Below are positions 1 to 10,339 of a stretch of DNA of 64,000 nucleotides, in pieces. The position numbers and the translations under genes are program-made. The notes under the pieces were generated by a model. It ran no database searches. It was not told the DNA's origin and worked only from the letters and a program-made list of their open reading frames with translations. Position 1 is the stretch's first letter; each line of letters starts with the position of its first letter. The DNA is from Thalassobacterium sedimentorum (GTDB lineage: Bacteria > Verrucomicrobiota > Verrucomicrobiia > Opitutales > Coraliomargaritaceae): assembly GCF_031127905.1 (NCBI RefSeq), contig NZ_JARXIC010000015.1:43774-107773 (forward strand), in the 5' to 3' direction.

Positions 1-1
1 G

Positions 2-175
2 CCATTCCACGTGGCGGAAATCTTCACTGGCACACCCGGTGAATACGTTTCCACAGCCGACACCATCAAGGGCTTCCAAATGATCCTCAATGGTGAGTGC
101 GACGACCTAGCCGAAAACGACCTTTACATGAAGGGCGGAATTGAAATGGCAATTGAAGCTAACAAAAAGGGCTAA
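2..175 (+). CDS. atpD: F1 ATP synthase beta subunit, C-terminal fragment
   Basis: The reading frame is open from the window edge to TAA at 173-175. It encodes the last 57 residues of the catalytic beta subunit of F1Fo ATP synthase, including the family-typical stretch [15 protein letters not shown] followed by the helical [11 protein letters not shown] segment. The 5' part lies outside the window. The protein forms the catalytic alpha3beta3 head at the cytoplasmic face of the membrane. The atpC gene 48 nt downstream on the same strand confirms the usual end of the atp operon. The assignment rests on recognised family sequence and gene order. Confidence 0.95.
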   Translation, partial: PFHVAEIFTGTPGEYVSTADTIKGFQMILNGECDDLAENDLYMKGGIEMAIEANKKG

Positions 176-189
176 TCAGATTTTTCTGA

Positions 190-217
190 CTTCCGTCTTC
201 TGATCTCTGACTTCTGA
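190..217 (+). repeat. Pyrimidine-rich TTCTGA heptamer-type repeat in the atpD-atpC spacer
   Basis: The spacer between atpD and atpC is built from degenerate copies of a roughly 7-nt TCTGACT word. The 28 nt at 190-217 match 53762-53789 at 23 of 28 positions, and the second copy also sits just upstream of a start codon. It resembles short tandem heptamer repeats described in other bacteria. Any function is unknown. Confidence 0.55.
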
Positions 218-223
218 ACGAAA

Positions 224-634
224 ATGCTTACACTCGAAATCATCACACCCGACGAAAAAGTTCTCAGCACTGAGGCCAATCAAGTCGTTTTACCGACTGA
301 GTCGGGTGAGGCTGGCATCTTGTCCGGTCACATCCCTATGGTGACAAAAATTGTCGCTGGTGAGCTGAAAGTCATCAAAGACAGTGGCACTGAGTTCATC
401 GCAGTTGATAGCGGGTTTGCGAAGGTTTTGGGCAACACCATCTCGGTGCTGACTGAAGCTGCCGTTGACGTCAAAGCGATCGATTTGGGGGAGGTGGAGT
501 CTGCGCAGGCTCGTGCTGTCGAAGCGCTCAAACAAGCCGAAGCGGATGGTGTCGATTACGATCAACTCGAGCAACTTGAGAAGAATATTCAGTTTCTGGT
601 GGCACAAAAGCTGGCCAAAGGTAGGCGCCGTTAA
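224..634 (+). CDS. atpC: F1 ATP synthase epsilon subunit
   Basis: A 136-residue protein with the N-terminal beta-sandwich of ATP synthase epsilon (MLTLEIITPDEKVL, then the VVLPTESGEAGILSGHIPMV stretch around residues 21-40). The C-terminal helical part is present (about 88-136), so it is close to the usual length. Epsilon sits on the central stalk, couples gamma rotation to the F1 head and can inhibit ATP hydrolysis. It directly follows atpD, the standard last gene of the operon, and a strong terminator follows at 657-689. The ATG start fits the family N-terminus; no clear Shine-Dalgarno is seen. Confidence 0.95.
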   Translation: MLTLEIITPDEKVLSTEANQVVLPTESGEAGILSGHIPMVTKIVAGELKVIKDSGTEFIAVDSGFAKVLGNTISVLTEAAVDVKAIDLGEVESAQARAVEALKQAEADGVDYDQLEQLEKNIQFLVAQKLAKGRRR

Positions 635-656
635 CCCGTGAGCAAGAAGTTTTCCA

Positions 657-689
657 AACGCGTCTTCCAATAGGAGGACGCGTTTTTTT
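657..689 (+). terminator. Rho-independent terminator of the atp operon
   Basis: A 12-bp stem (657-668 with 673-684, one G.U pair) closes a 4-nt AATA loop and runs into seven T residues. It lies 23 nt after the atpC stop codon, so it ends the ATP synthase transcript. Confidence 0.9.
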
Positions 690-794
690 ATTTTAGGACG
701 ATCCGCGCTGCTTGCTTGCTGAGGCGGGAGTCTTTGTTGTGGGGGCAATCTTGTGTATTTGGCATATTTTATTTGCTCTAATGACTGTAACGGA

Positions 795-1454
795 ATGAGC
801 TATGCATTCATGAGTATCTCGTTTAAACCCAACCAAACTTTATTATTCATTGGTGATTCGATTACTGATTGCGGTCGCACACGACCGATTGGCCAACGAG
901 CGGGCAACGGATTGGGAAGTGGATATGTTAGTTTTGTGGATAGCATCTTGGGCGCAGCGGTGCCTGAAGTGCCAGTAAGAGTGCTCAATCTAGGCTGTAG
1001 TGGAAATCGTGTGACGAATCTAGCTGAACGTTGGCATGCCGACGTACTGGATTTGAAGCCTGATTGGCTTTCCGTCATGATTGGGATTAATGATGTCTGG
1101 CGTCAGTTTGATGGGGTGCCTGGCATGCCGCAGGTTGCGCCCGAACAATATGAGTCGATTTATCGGGATTTACTCGCGCAAACACGTCCTCAGTTGGAGG
1201 GCTTGGTTCTGATGACACCTTACTACTTGGAGACTAATCTAGAGGATCCTATGCGGACAAAAATGGATATTTATTCCGCGATTACTCGGAAACTAGCTCA
1301 AGAATTTGATGCCATCTTTGTGGATACTCAAGCAGCCTTTGATCAATATTTGGCACAGCGGCCGACTCAATCACTTTGCTCTGATCGGGTGCATCCCAAT
1401 GGCGTGGGGCACATGGTTTTGGCGCGTGCGTTCTTAACGGCAGTGGGGCTGTGA
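795..1454 (+). CDS. SGNH/GDSL-family hydrolase
   Basis: A 219-residue esterase/lipase-like protein. Visible signatures are block I FIGDSITDCGR near the N-terminus with the nucleophilic Ser, a Gly in NLGCSGNRV (block II), GINDVW with the block III Asn, and DRVHPNGVGH near the C-terminus carrying the catalytic Asp and His. The family hydrolyses esters of lipids, acylated sugars or peptidoglycan; the substrate cannot be told here. No signal peptide is visible. The frame stays open upstream to a GTG at 753, but ATG 795 or ATG 810 fits the family N-terminus better. It is monocistronic between the atp terminator and a convergent kinase gene. Confidence 0.85.
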   Translation: MSYAFMSISFKPNQTLLFIGDSITDCGRTRPIGQRAGNGLGSGYVSFVDSILGAAVPEVPVRVLNLGCSGNRVTNLAERWHADVLDLKPDWLSVMIGINDVWRQFDGVPGMPQVAPEQYESIYRDLLAQTRPQLEGLVLMTPYYLETNLEDPMRTKMDIYSAITRKLAQEFDAIFVDTQAAFDQYLAQRPTQSLCSDRVHPNGVGHMVLARAFLTAVGL

Positions 1455-1497
1455 TGGCTTCTGCAGTGGTTGCGAGTCTTGTGTGGAATTGATTGGC

Positions 1498-2589
1498 TTA
1501 CCCATTTCGTGGGAGCCGAATGGTGAAAGTCGTACCTTGTGCACTGGTTTCAAATTCGATTTTACCCCGGTGAGCGTTGATAATGGATTGTACAATGGCG
1601 GTGCCGAGCCCTGTGCCATCGCTTTTTCCTTGCGTAACGAAGGGTTCAAAAAAGTTATCTCGAATGCTGCTCGGAATGCCGGGACCATTGTCTGTGATCG
1701 TTATGGTGACGGTGTCCTCGTCCTGCTCTGCCGTGACTGTCACCTGGCCATCGATATCGGCACTGTGCAGAGCTTCAATTGAGTTGCTTATCAGATTTTG
1801 TAACACGCGTAATAGCTTACTCGCGTCACCTTGCAAGCTCGTGCCATTTCCTTGCATCAGTAGCTCAACTGTCTGGTCTTTGAAAAATGGGGTGTTGAGT
1901 TCGCGAAAGTGCTCGAAGAGTGTGTCGATACTGACGTAGGCTATTTCGATCTGACTGTCCCCGCGTGCAAAGGCTGCTAGGTCGTTCGCCATATTAACCA
2001 TGCGGCGAATTTGTGATTCAATGTTTTGGCAGATTTTAGCGGTCTTAGGATCGTCTTTATAACGTTGTCCAATGATGTTGGAGCCTAGGCTTATAATCGC
2101 GAAAGGATTCTTAAAATCGTGCAATAAGGAAGATACCATCGTGCCGACGAGTGTGAGCTTTTCGGTGCGCATTACTTCGTCCATATAGTGGTCGGTTGTA
2201 CTTTTTAAATGATGTATAACACTTTCTAAAATACGGCGAACCGGCTCGGCATCTTCAATGATTTTTTTGACAGTTGGTTCAGGTACGCGCCCAATTGTGC
2301 ATGTGCCCAGTGCAACGGCACCTAGTGCGCGGTGCTCTCCGGTGAATACACCAACTTCGCCGAAAAAGCTACCTTCACCCGATTGACTGACGTTTTGTAA
2401 ACTCCCGTCCAACTTCTGTTTGGTGAAGGCGACATTGCCAGACAGTATTAGAAAGAGTGCGTCGGGTGCGCTGTTTTCAGGGAAGATTATCTCGCCGTCA
2501 GACAAAGTTATAATTTCAACTTCGCTGGCGATTGTTGCGCGGCGTGCGTCCGCAATCGAGCAGATGAACGGATGGTCTTCGAGCTTCAT
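1498..2589 (-). CDS. Cyclic-nucleotide-binding-domain histidine kinase
   Basis: A 363-residue cytoplasmic sensor kinase. Residues about 7-120 form a cNMP-binding (Crp-type) beta roll, with the GEGSFFGEVGVFTGEHRALG phosphate-binding-cassette region at about 71-90. A short linker leads to the phosphoacceptor H-box SLLHDFKNP (His157), then the N-box NLISNSIEAL, G1 motif DNGPGIP and G2 motif GTGLGTAI. It probably senses a nucleotide, or uses the beta roll as a protein-interaction module, and phosphorylates an unlinked response regulator, since no receiver gene is adjacent. Its ATG overlaps the stop of the small membrane-protein gene upstream (ATGA), implying translational coupling. Confidence 0.88.
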   Translation of the reverse strand: MKLEDHPFICSIADARRATIASEVEIITLSDGEIIFPENSAPDALFLILSGNVAFTKQKLDGSLQNVSQSGEGSFFGEVGVFTGEHRALGAVALGTCTIGRVPEPTVKKIIEDAEPVRRILESVIHHLKSTTDHYMDEVMRTEKLTLVGTMVSSLLHDFKNPFAIISLGSNIIGQRYKDDPKTAKICQNIESQIRRMVNMANDLAAFARGDSQIEIAYVSIDTLFEHFRELNTPFFKDQTVELLMQGNGTSLQGDASKLLRVLQNLISNSIEALHSADIDGQVTVTAEQDEDTVTITITDNGPGIPSSIRDNFFEPFVTQGKSDGTGLGTAIVQSIINAHRGKIEFETSAQGTTFTIRLPRNG

Positions 2590-2726
2590 GGTGTCTCGTT
2601 TTTTTCGGCTGGCACGTCCTCCTTGCGGTCTTGTTGTAGCTTGTAAATGGCTAGCGTTGATGCTACAGCCATGCTAAACAGTAACATGCCGAGGATAATG
2701 CCTTTTGGTTGGAGTGCCTTCTTCAA
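2586..2726 (-). CDS. Small single-pass membrane protein coupled to the kinase gene
   Basis: A 46-residue frame starting at a TTG and ending in a TGA that overlaps the kinase ATG by the ATGA pattern. The peptide has a basic N-terminus (KKALQPKG), one hydrophobic segment of about 19 residues (IILGMLLFSMAVASTLAIY) and a charged tail (QQDRKEDVPAEKNETP), the layout of a membrane anchor with a cytoplasmic or periplasmic tail. An in-frame stop lies just upstream, so the start is the TTG or an internal ATG. No family is recognised. The hydrophobic pattern plus the exact overlap argue that it is real and may be a membrane partner of the soluble kinase. Confidence 0.55.
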   Translation of the reverse strand: MKKALQPKGIILGMLLFSMAVASTLAIYKLQQDRKEDVPAEKNETP

Positions 2727-2773
2727 TATAAATTACGAAATTAGGCACTTGCTGTGAGGTTTCAATAATCGAA

Positions 2774-3982
2774 TTAGGAAAGACGCATGCGGTAGTCTTC
2801 GTAGCCGAAGCGGCGCACCGTCTTTAGGCCTTCACGCTCTGAATAGAGCGAGATCGCAGGCAGGGGCACTCCGTTAAACGTACTGTTTTTCACCATGGTG
2901 TAGTGAGACATGTCAAGAAAGACCAGCCGCTGCCCGACCTCCAGCGGTTGTGAAAAGGAATAATCGCCGATCACATCGCCGGCCAAGCAAGACATGCCGC
3001 CTAATCGGTAGCTGTGGGCATACTCGTTCGCGGCACCTGCGCCTAAAATGCCCGGGCGGTAGGGCATCTCCAACACGTCGGGCATGTGGCAGGTAGCCGA
3101 ACTGTCGAGGATGGCGATCTGGTGGCCCCCCGCCTCGATCAGGTCCAGCACGGTCACGACTAAGACGCCGGTGTGGAGTGCAACGGCTTCCCCGGGTTCG
3201 AGATACACGTCGAGCTGGTAGCGCTCACGGAAATATTTCACTACGCGAATGAGACGCTCGATATCATAACCGGGGCGTGTGATGTGGTGGCCGCCGCCAA
3301 AATTGAGCCATTTGAGCCCGGGTATGAGATCGCCAAATTTCGCTTCGAAGGCCTCCGCGGTGTGCTCCAGTGCGTCGGCATCTTGTTCACACAGCGCGTG
3401 GAAATGGAGTCCATCCAGATTGGAGAGTAGGTCCTTGGGGAGCGTTTCGAGCGCGCGATCAAGGGCGGCGCGCGTGGTGCCCAGTCGCGACGAAGGTGCG
3501 CAGGGATCGTAGAGCTCAGTCTCTACTTCAGAGTATTCCGGGTTGACGCGTAGACCCAATTCCGGGCGTCGCTGGCCTTCCAGCGCGCTGAGGCCTTTGG
3601 CCAGTTGTCCCGCAGAGTTGAAAACCAGGCTGTGAGCGAAGCGGCTGAGCTTTTGAATTTCCTCCGGCTTATAGGCGGCCGAGTAGACATGCACTTCGGG
3701 GCCAAAAGATTCCTGCGCAAGTAAGGCTTCATGTAGGCCACTGGAAGTGGTGCCGCTCAAATATTTGCGAATCAGTGGAAAGGTGCTAAAGCAGGCAAAG
3801 CCTTTGAGGGCCAGTAGCACCTTGGCGCCGGAGCGCTCAGAGACGGATTGCAGGAGCTGGCAGTTCTTCTCCAGTTGATCCAGATGCACGACATAGCCCG
3901 GCGAGGGAGCCTCGTCGAAAGGAATGGAAGCCAGCGCTGCGAGACTGGACTCGCTTAATGGAGGAGTGGGATCTTGAGCCAT
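2774..3982 (-). CDS. nspC: Carboxynorspermidine/carboxyspermidine decarboxylase
   Basis: A 402-residue PLP enzyme of the alanine-racemase/ornithine-decarboxylase fold III group. LLALKGFACF carries the PLP lysine (Lys60), LNFGGGHH is the glycine-rich phosphate loop, and CHMPDVLEMPYRP near residue 300 is a characteristic NspC stretch. It removes the carboxyl group from carboxy(nor)spermidine to give spermidine or norspermidine, acting after carboxyspermidine dehydrogenase. That partner gene is not in this window. The frame extends upstream to 4114 and would overlap the deaminase gene; ATG 3982 avoids the overlap and gives a normal family length. The deaminase gene upstream ends 67 nt away on the same strand. 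Confidence 0.9.
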   Translation of the reverse strand: MAQDPTPPLSESSLAALASIPFDEAPSPGYVVHLDQLEKNCQLLQSVSERSGAKVLLALKGFACFSTFPLIRKYLSGTTSSGLHEALLAQESFGPEVHVYSAAYKPEEIQKLSRFAHSLVFNSAGQLAKGLSALEGQRRPELGLRVNPEYSEVETELYDPCAPSSRLGTTRAALDRALETLPKDLLSNLDGLHFHALCEQDADALEHTAEAFEAKFGDLIPGLKWLNFGGGHHITRPGYDIERLIRVVKYFRERYQLDVYLEPGEAVALHTGVLVVTVLDLIEAGGHQIAILDSSATCHMPDVLEMPYRPGILGAGAANEYAHSYRLGGMSCLAGDVIGDYSFSQPLEVGQRLVFLDMSHYTMVKNSTFNGVPLPAISLYSEREGLKTVRRFGYEDYRMRLS

Positions 3983-4049
3983 AGCTTGAGAATCTGAGTG
4001 TTTTCGCTCCGATGACCAAGATTTGATTTTGAGATTTTTAGATCGAAGA

Positions 4050-4718
4050 TTATTGATTGCCAAGGATCGATCGTAGCACGGGGTCTTCTCCCCAGTACTT
4101 TGCGTGGATGGCAATGCCTTCGGCTTCCATTAGAGGACCATAGACCTGAACTCCCGGCTCGGTGCGTTGGAAAATTTCCCGAATTGCGAGAGGACTTTCC
4201 GGCAGCGGGTTCTTGGCGGCAGCGGGATAGATTTGGCGAATCACCTCAGTGAGTTTAGAAGAAGTGGTGCCATAGACTACCTTACGGATGCCTGCCCAGC
4301 GTATCGCTCCGCAGCACATAATACAGGGCTCCGTGCTGGCGTAGAGGGTGCTGGCCGCCAGTGTCGCGCGATCGAATTGTCGCGTGGCCTGACTGATCAG
4401 TCCGGTTTCCGCGTGCTGAGTGACGTCTTGCAGGGTGTAGACTGCATTCTCAAATTCAAAGATGATTTCTCCGTCTTTGACGAGTAGTGCACTAAAGGGG
4501 TGGTTGCCATGTTCGACCGCACGCTCAGCGAGTGCATAGGCATAGCTCATTAATTCGCGGTCGGCGGTAGTGGTGGCGGGATCGTCTGGTAGAGCCATAA
4601 TTTGTTTCGCTGTTGTGTCGCTGTTAGCGCCCCTTTCGGAGATGGTTTGGGTGTTTTCACTATGTCCAATCGTCAGAGCAAGCAGCGTGCTGCTGAGTAT
4701 CATTAAAATTTTATGCAT
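4050..4718 (-). CDS. Zinc-dependent nucleoside/guanine deaminase-like protein with exported-type N-terminus
   Basis: A 222-residue member of the cytidine/deoxycytidylate deaminase superfamily. The zinc site is complete: HAE at 102-104 (His ligand plus catalytic Glu) and PCIMC at 131-135 with both Cys ligands, followed by GAIRWAGIRKVVYG. The length of the core and the SPLAIREIFQR region resemble guanine deaminase or TadA-like enzymes. The first 20 residues (HKILMILSSTLLALTIGHS) look like a signal peptide, which is unusual for a cytosolic family. An alternative start at Met41 (4598) would give a normal cytosolic protein. Substrate unknown; it lies upstream of nspC on the same strand. Confidence 0.8.
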   Translation of the reverse strand: MHKILMILSSTLLALTIGHSENTQTISERGANSDTTAKQIMALPDDPATTTADRELMSYAYALAERAVEHGNHPFSALLVKDGEIIFEFENAVYTLQDVTQHAETGLISQATRQFDRATLAASTLYASTEPCIMCCGAIRWAGIRKVVYGTTSSKLTEVIRQIYPAAAKNPLPESPLAIREIFQRTEPGVQVYGPLMEAEGIAIHAKYWGEDPVLRSILGNQ

Positions 4719-4847
4719 GCAGGACCCCTAGCAACCGCCATGCCGTATCGCTGGGATGGGCACACTGTTTGGGGGCACGTCATCGCGCACTTAATGCGAT
4801 TTTTTAATTTGCATTCGGTGGAGGATGTACTACGCGTAGAGGTCTTA

Positions 4848-4947
<100 letters not shown>

Positions 4948-5019
4948 GTCGAATGGACCTCTGGGGCTGTTGGGCGGGATTTTTTCGAGGCAGTGTGAGG
5001 CGGATCGTGACTCACTTAA

Positions 5020-7160
<2,141 letters not shown>

Positions 7161-7164
7161 TGCT

Positions 7165-7743
7165 ATGCGAGTGATTGCCGTGTCTCCAGAATCTAAATAC
7201 GCCAATGAGGCAGATGTGATCGTGCGCTTGTTGCAAGCGGGCCTGATGCGTTATCATGTGCGCAAGCTCTCTTGGACGCTGGCGGACTGCGCGGAATTAC
7301 TCGACGCGGTGCCGTCAAAATGGCATGCTCGGATCTCCCTGCATCAACATCACGTGCTGGCTGAAAGCTACGCGGTGGGCCTGCATTATAAAGATGGCAT
7401 GGCAGTCGATCATGCTTTGCTGGGAGGGCGAATTTGTTCGCGTTCCTTGCACCGTCTCGACGAGCTGGAGACGCTGCTGAAGCAAGTGGATTACGCTTTC
7501 TTGAGTCCGGTATTTCAGTCCATCACTAAGCATGCTTATGGCCCGTCCTGGACGGAAGCGGATTTAGCCGCGGCGCTGTCAGGCGCTTCCGCTGCAAAGC
7601 TCTATGCGTTGGGGGGCATTACCGCAGTGAATGCGGCGCGCGCCATGGCATACGGATTTGAGGGTGTGGTTGTGCACGGCTCGCTGTGGCAAGCGGCCGA
7701 TCCACTGGAGGCCTTTGCCCGCTTTCGAAAGGAGGCCGCATGA
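7165..7743 (+). CDS. TenI-like thiamin-phosphate-synthase homolog
   Basis: A 192-residue TIM-barrel protein related to ThiE but clearly divergent: DYAFLSPVFQSITKHAYG replaces the GxGPvF..T.tK region, and ALGGITAVNA and FEGVVVHGSLW mark the C-terminal phosphate-binding part. The N-terminal pyrimidine-site residues of ThiE are largely absent. It sits between thiS and an intact thiE, so a thiazole tautomerase role like TenI is the best guess; a degenerate second ThiE is possible. Its stop overlaps the thiE ATG. Family membership is fairly sure, function less so. Confidence 0.75.
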   Translation: MRVIAVSPESKYANEADVIVRLLQAGLMRYHVRKLSWTLADCAELLDAVPSKWHARISLHQHHVLAESYAVGLHYKDGMAVDHALLGGRICSRSLHRLDELETLLKQVDYAFLSPVFQSITKHAYGPSWTEADLAAALSGASAAKLYALGGITAVNAARAMAYGFEGVVVHGSLWQAADPLEAFARFRKEAA

Positions 7744-8354
7744 ATTGGCCGAAGTATATGTGCCTGACGATTGACGGTATCGAGCGTTCGCATACAGAGC
7801 AGGTGCAGGCCTTGTGCGCCGCGGGCGTGGATTGGGTGCAGCTGCGTTCAAAGGAATTGTCGGATGCGCAGCTCGAACCGATTGCCTTTGAGTGTATGAT
7901 TCGTTGTCGTGAGATCGGGAGCACTTTCATATTAAATGATCGTTTGGATCTGGCGCTGAAGCTCGGTGCAGATGGGGTGCATCTTGGCAAGTTGGATACA
8001 CCCTGGGCGGATGCGCGCGCACGAGCAGGGGCAGACTTCTTAATCGGTGGCACCGTGAATTCGGTGGCGGATGCGGAGATGGTGGTTGCTGCGGGCGTAT
8101 TGGATTACGTGGGCGTGGGCCCGTTTAAATTTACTCACACTAAAAAGAACCTCGCGCCCGTGCTCACTCCTGCTGATTGGCTGGCCATATTAGCAGTGCT
8201 GGGCGAGTTGCCGAGTTATGCGATCGGTGGAATCGAGCCCACTGATATTAAAGAATTATTGGCACTGGGAGTGACTGGTGCCGCGATTTGCTCGGTCTTA
8301 TACCGTCAGCCGAATGTTTCGGATACCTATGCAATGTTACTGAATCAATTATGA
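7740..8354 (+). CDS. thiE: Thiamin phosphate synthase
   Basis: A 204-residue TIM-barrel enzyme that joins HMP-PP and thiazole phosphate into thiamin monophosphate. Recognisable segments are [49 protein letters not shown] and [11 protein letters not shown], each carrying canonical substrate or phosphate contacts. ATG 7740 is chosen because it follows a strong AAAGGAGG Shine-Dalgarno inside the end of the previous gene and overlaps its stop. The 3' stop overlaps the thiG ATG. Confidence 0.95.
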   Translation: MNWPKYMCLTIDGIERSHTEQVQALCAAGVDWVQLRSKELSDAQLEPIAFECMIRCREIGSTFILNDRLDLALKLGADGVHLGKLDTPWADARARAGADFLIGGTVNSVADAEMVVAAGVLDYVGVGPFKFTHTKKNLAPVLTPADWLAILAVLGELPSYAIGGIEPTDIKELLALGVTGAAICSVLYRQPNVSDTYAMLLNQL

Positions 8355-9133
8355 AAACAGAGCCGCTCATTATCGCTGGAAAAACCTTCGAGTCCCGCCT
8401 TTTCGTAGGCACGGGGAAATACGCATCCGGTCAGCAGATGCAGGATAGCATTCGCGCCACAGGCAGCCAGCTAGTGACGATGGCGATGCGCCGCGTGCAG
8501 ACCAAGGGCGGGGGGGACGGCATCATGGAATACATGGAGACCGAGCGGTATAGTTTACTGCCCAATACCTCCGGCGTGCGGGATGCCAAAGAAGCCATTT
8601 TTGCGGCGCAATTGGCGCGTGAAGCCTTGGGCACCAATTGGCTGAAATTGGAAATTCATCCCGACCCCAAGTATTTAATGCCCGATCCGATTGAGACCGT
8701 GAAAGCCGCGGAGCAGTTAGTCAAAGAGGGCTTTATTGTGCTGCCTTATATTCATGCCGATCCGGTGCTATGTAAGCGACTGGAAGAGGTGGGCGTGGCG
8801 GCGGTGATGCCGCTGGCGGCTCCGATAGGCACGAATGAAGGGCTCGCGGCACGGCGCTTTCTGGAGATCATCATCGCGCAAAGCAAGGTGCCCGTGATCA
8901 TCGATGCCGGGCTCGGCTTACCCTCGCATGCGGCCGATGCCATGGAGATCGGCGCCGATGCGGTGCTGGTCAACACCGCGATCGCTACGGCCCGCGATCC
9001 GATTGCCATGGGAGCTGCCTTTAAGATGGCAGTTGAGTGCGGGCGCCTCGGCTATGAAGCGGGGCGTGGGCAGCAATCGATCGAAGCTGTCGCCTCATCG
9101 CCCTTAACCGCTTTTTTAGATGCCGGAGTGTAA
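8351..9133 (+). CDS. thiG: Thiazole synthase
   Basis: A 260-residue TIM-barrel enzyme forming the thiazole phosphate ring from DXP, dehydroglycine and ThiS thiocarboxylate. The imine-forming lysine is Lys99 in WLKLEIHPD. Other hallmarks are the N-terminal [39 protein letters not shown] and [25 protein letters not shown]. The start overlaps the thiE stop (ATGA), and thiH begins 6 nt after its stop, matching the known ThiG-ThiH partnership. Confidence 0.97.
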   Translation: MKTEPLIIAGKTFESRLFVGTGKYASGQQMQDSIRATGSQLVTMAMRRVQTKGGGDGIMEYMETERYSLLPNTSGVRDAKEAIFAAQLAREALGTNWLKLEIHPDPKYLMPDPIETVKAAEQLVKEGFIVLPYIHADPVLCKRLEEVGVAAVMPLAAPIGTNEGLAARRFLEIIIAQSKVPVIIDAGLGLPSHAADAMEIGADAVLVNTAIATARDPIAMGAAFKMAVECGRLGYEAGRGQQSIEAVASSPLTAFLDAGV

Positions 9134-9139
9134 ATTGCT

Positions 9140-10276
9140 ATGAGTTTTGTGGATGTATTAAATCGCCTCTCCTGGGAGGAGACCAAGGCCTCCATTCTCG
9201 CGAAGACTGCCGGGGATGTGGAGTCTGCTCTGTCGCGGCCGGTTGGTAAGTTAAGCTTGGAGGATTTCAAGGCTTTGATTGCTCCGGTGGCTCAGGATTA
9301 CCTGGAGCCACTCGCCGCGCTTAGTCATGCCCGCACGGTTGAACGATTTGGCTATACTCAGCAGATGTATGCGCCGATTTACCTTTCCAATGTGTGCAGT
9401 AATATCTGCACTTACTGTGGCTTCAGCGCGAACAATCGGATTCCACGCAAAATTCTAAATGAGGCGGAGATCCTGCAAGAGTTGCAAGCCGTCAAGGCAC
9501 TGGGAATGGATCATGTGTTGTTCGTGACCGGAGAGGCAAATCTACGGGTGGGCATTCCTTATTTGAGTAAAGCCTTTGAGCTGGCCCGGCAGACTTTTTC
9601 CAGTATTTCGATGGAGGTGCAGCCGCTCGATCAGGCGGGCTATGAAACTTTGATGGAGGCGGGACTCAGCTCGGTGCTGGTCTATCAGGAAACCTATAAT
9701 CGCGACTCTTACGCAAAGTATCATCTAAAAGGAATGAAGAGCAATTTCGATTACCGGTTGGAAACTCCCGACCGGCTCGGGCGTGCGGGGATGAAGAAGA
9801 TCGGGCTTGGTGCTTTGTATGGTTTGGATGACTGGCGCACGGATTCCTTTATGGTGGCGACGCATCTGTGTTATATGGAGCAGACGTATTGGAAAACGCG
9901 ATACAGTTTATCCTTCCCGCGCATCCGTCCGCATGAAGGCGAGTTTCAACCGGTTTCGGTGATGACGGATAAGGATCTGGTGCAATTGATCTGTGCCTAT
10001 CGTTTACTAAGCTCCGAGGTCGAGCTGTCGATGTCCACACGAGAGAGCCCCGTCTTTCGCGATCATGTGCACAAGCTCGGTATTACCAGTTTAAGTGCCG
10101 GATCGAAGACCAATCCCGGCGGCTATGTGGTCGATCCGCAGAGTTTGGAGCAGTTTGAGATATCCGATGAGCGCAGCCCGGCTGAAGTCGCCACGATGCT
10201 AAGGGCCGGCGGTTACGAAGTGGTGTGGAAGGATTGGGACTCGACCTATGATGGCTGTGCCTGCGTAGGCGTGTGA
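9140..10276 (+). CDS. thiH: 2-iminoacetate (dehydroglycine) synthase
   Basis: A 378-residue radical-SAM tyrosine lyase that cleaves tyrosine to p-cresol and dehydroglycine for ThiG. The cluster motif is CSNICTYC (Cys86, Cys90, Cys93). VTGEANLRVGIPYL, SMEVQPLD and the C-terminal STRESPVFRDH and DGCACVGV segments are ThiH-like. Use of ThiH rather than the flavin oxidase ThiO suits low-oxygen or facultative metabolism; no thiO is present here. thiF follows after a 63-nt gap. Confidence 0.97.
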   Translation: MSFVDVLNRLSWEETKASILAKTAGDVESALSRPVGKLSLEDFKALIAPVAQDYLEPLAALSHARTVERFGYTQQMYAPIYLSNVCSNICTYCGFSANNRIPRKILNEAEILQELQAVKALGMDHVLFVTGEANLRVGIPYLSKAFELARQTFSSISMEVQPLDQAGYETLMEAGLSSVLVYQETYNRDSYAKYHLKGMKSNFDYRLETPDRLGRAGMKKIGLGALYGLDDWRTDSFMVATHLCYMEQTYWKTRYSLSFPRIRPHEGEFQPVSVMTDKDLVQLICAYRLLSSEVELSMSTRESPVFRDHVHKLGITSLSAGSKTNPGGYVVDPQSLEQFEISDERSPAEVATMLRAGGYEVVWKDWDSTYDGCACVGV

Positions 10277-10339
10277 TCATGGAGCATCAAAAGGTTCGCA
10301 ACCTGCAGAGAACCGTCTAAGCATTCACCTGATACTACT

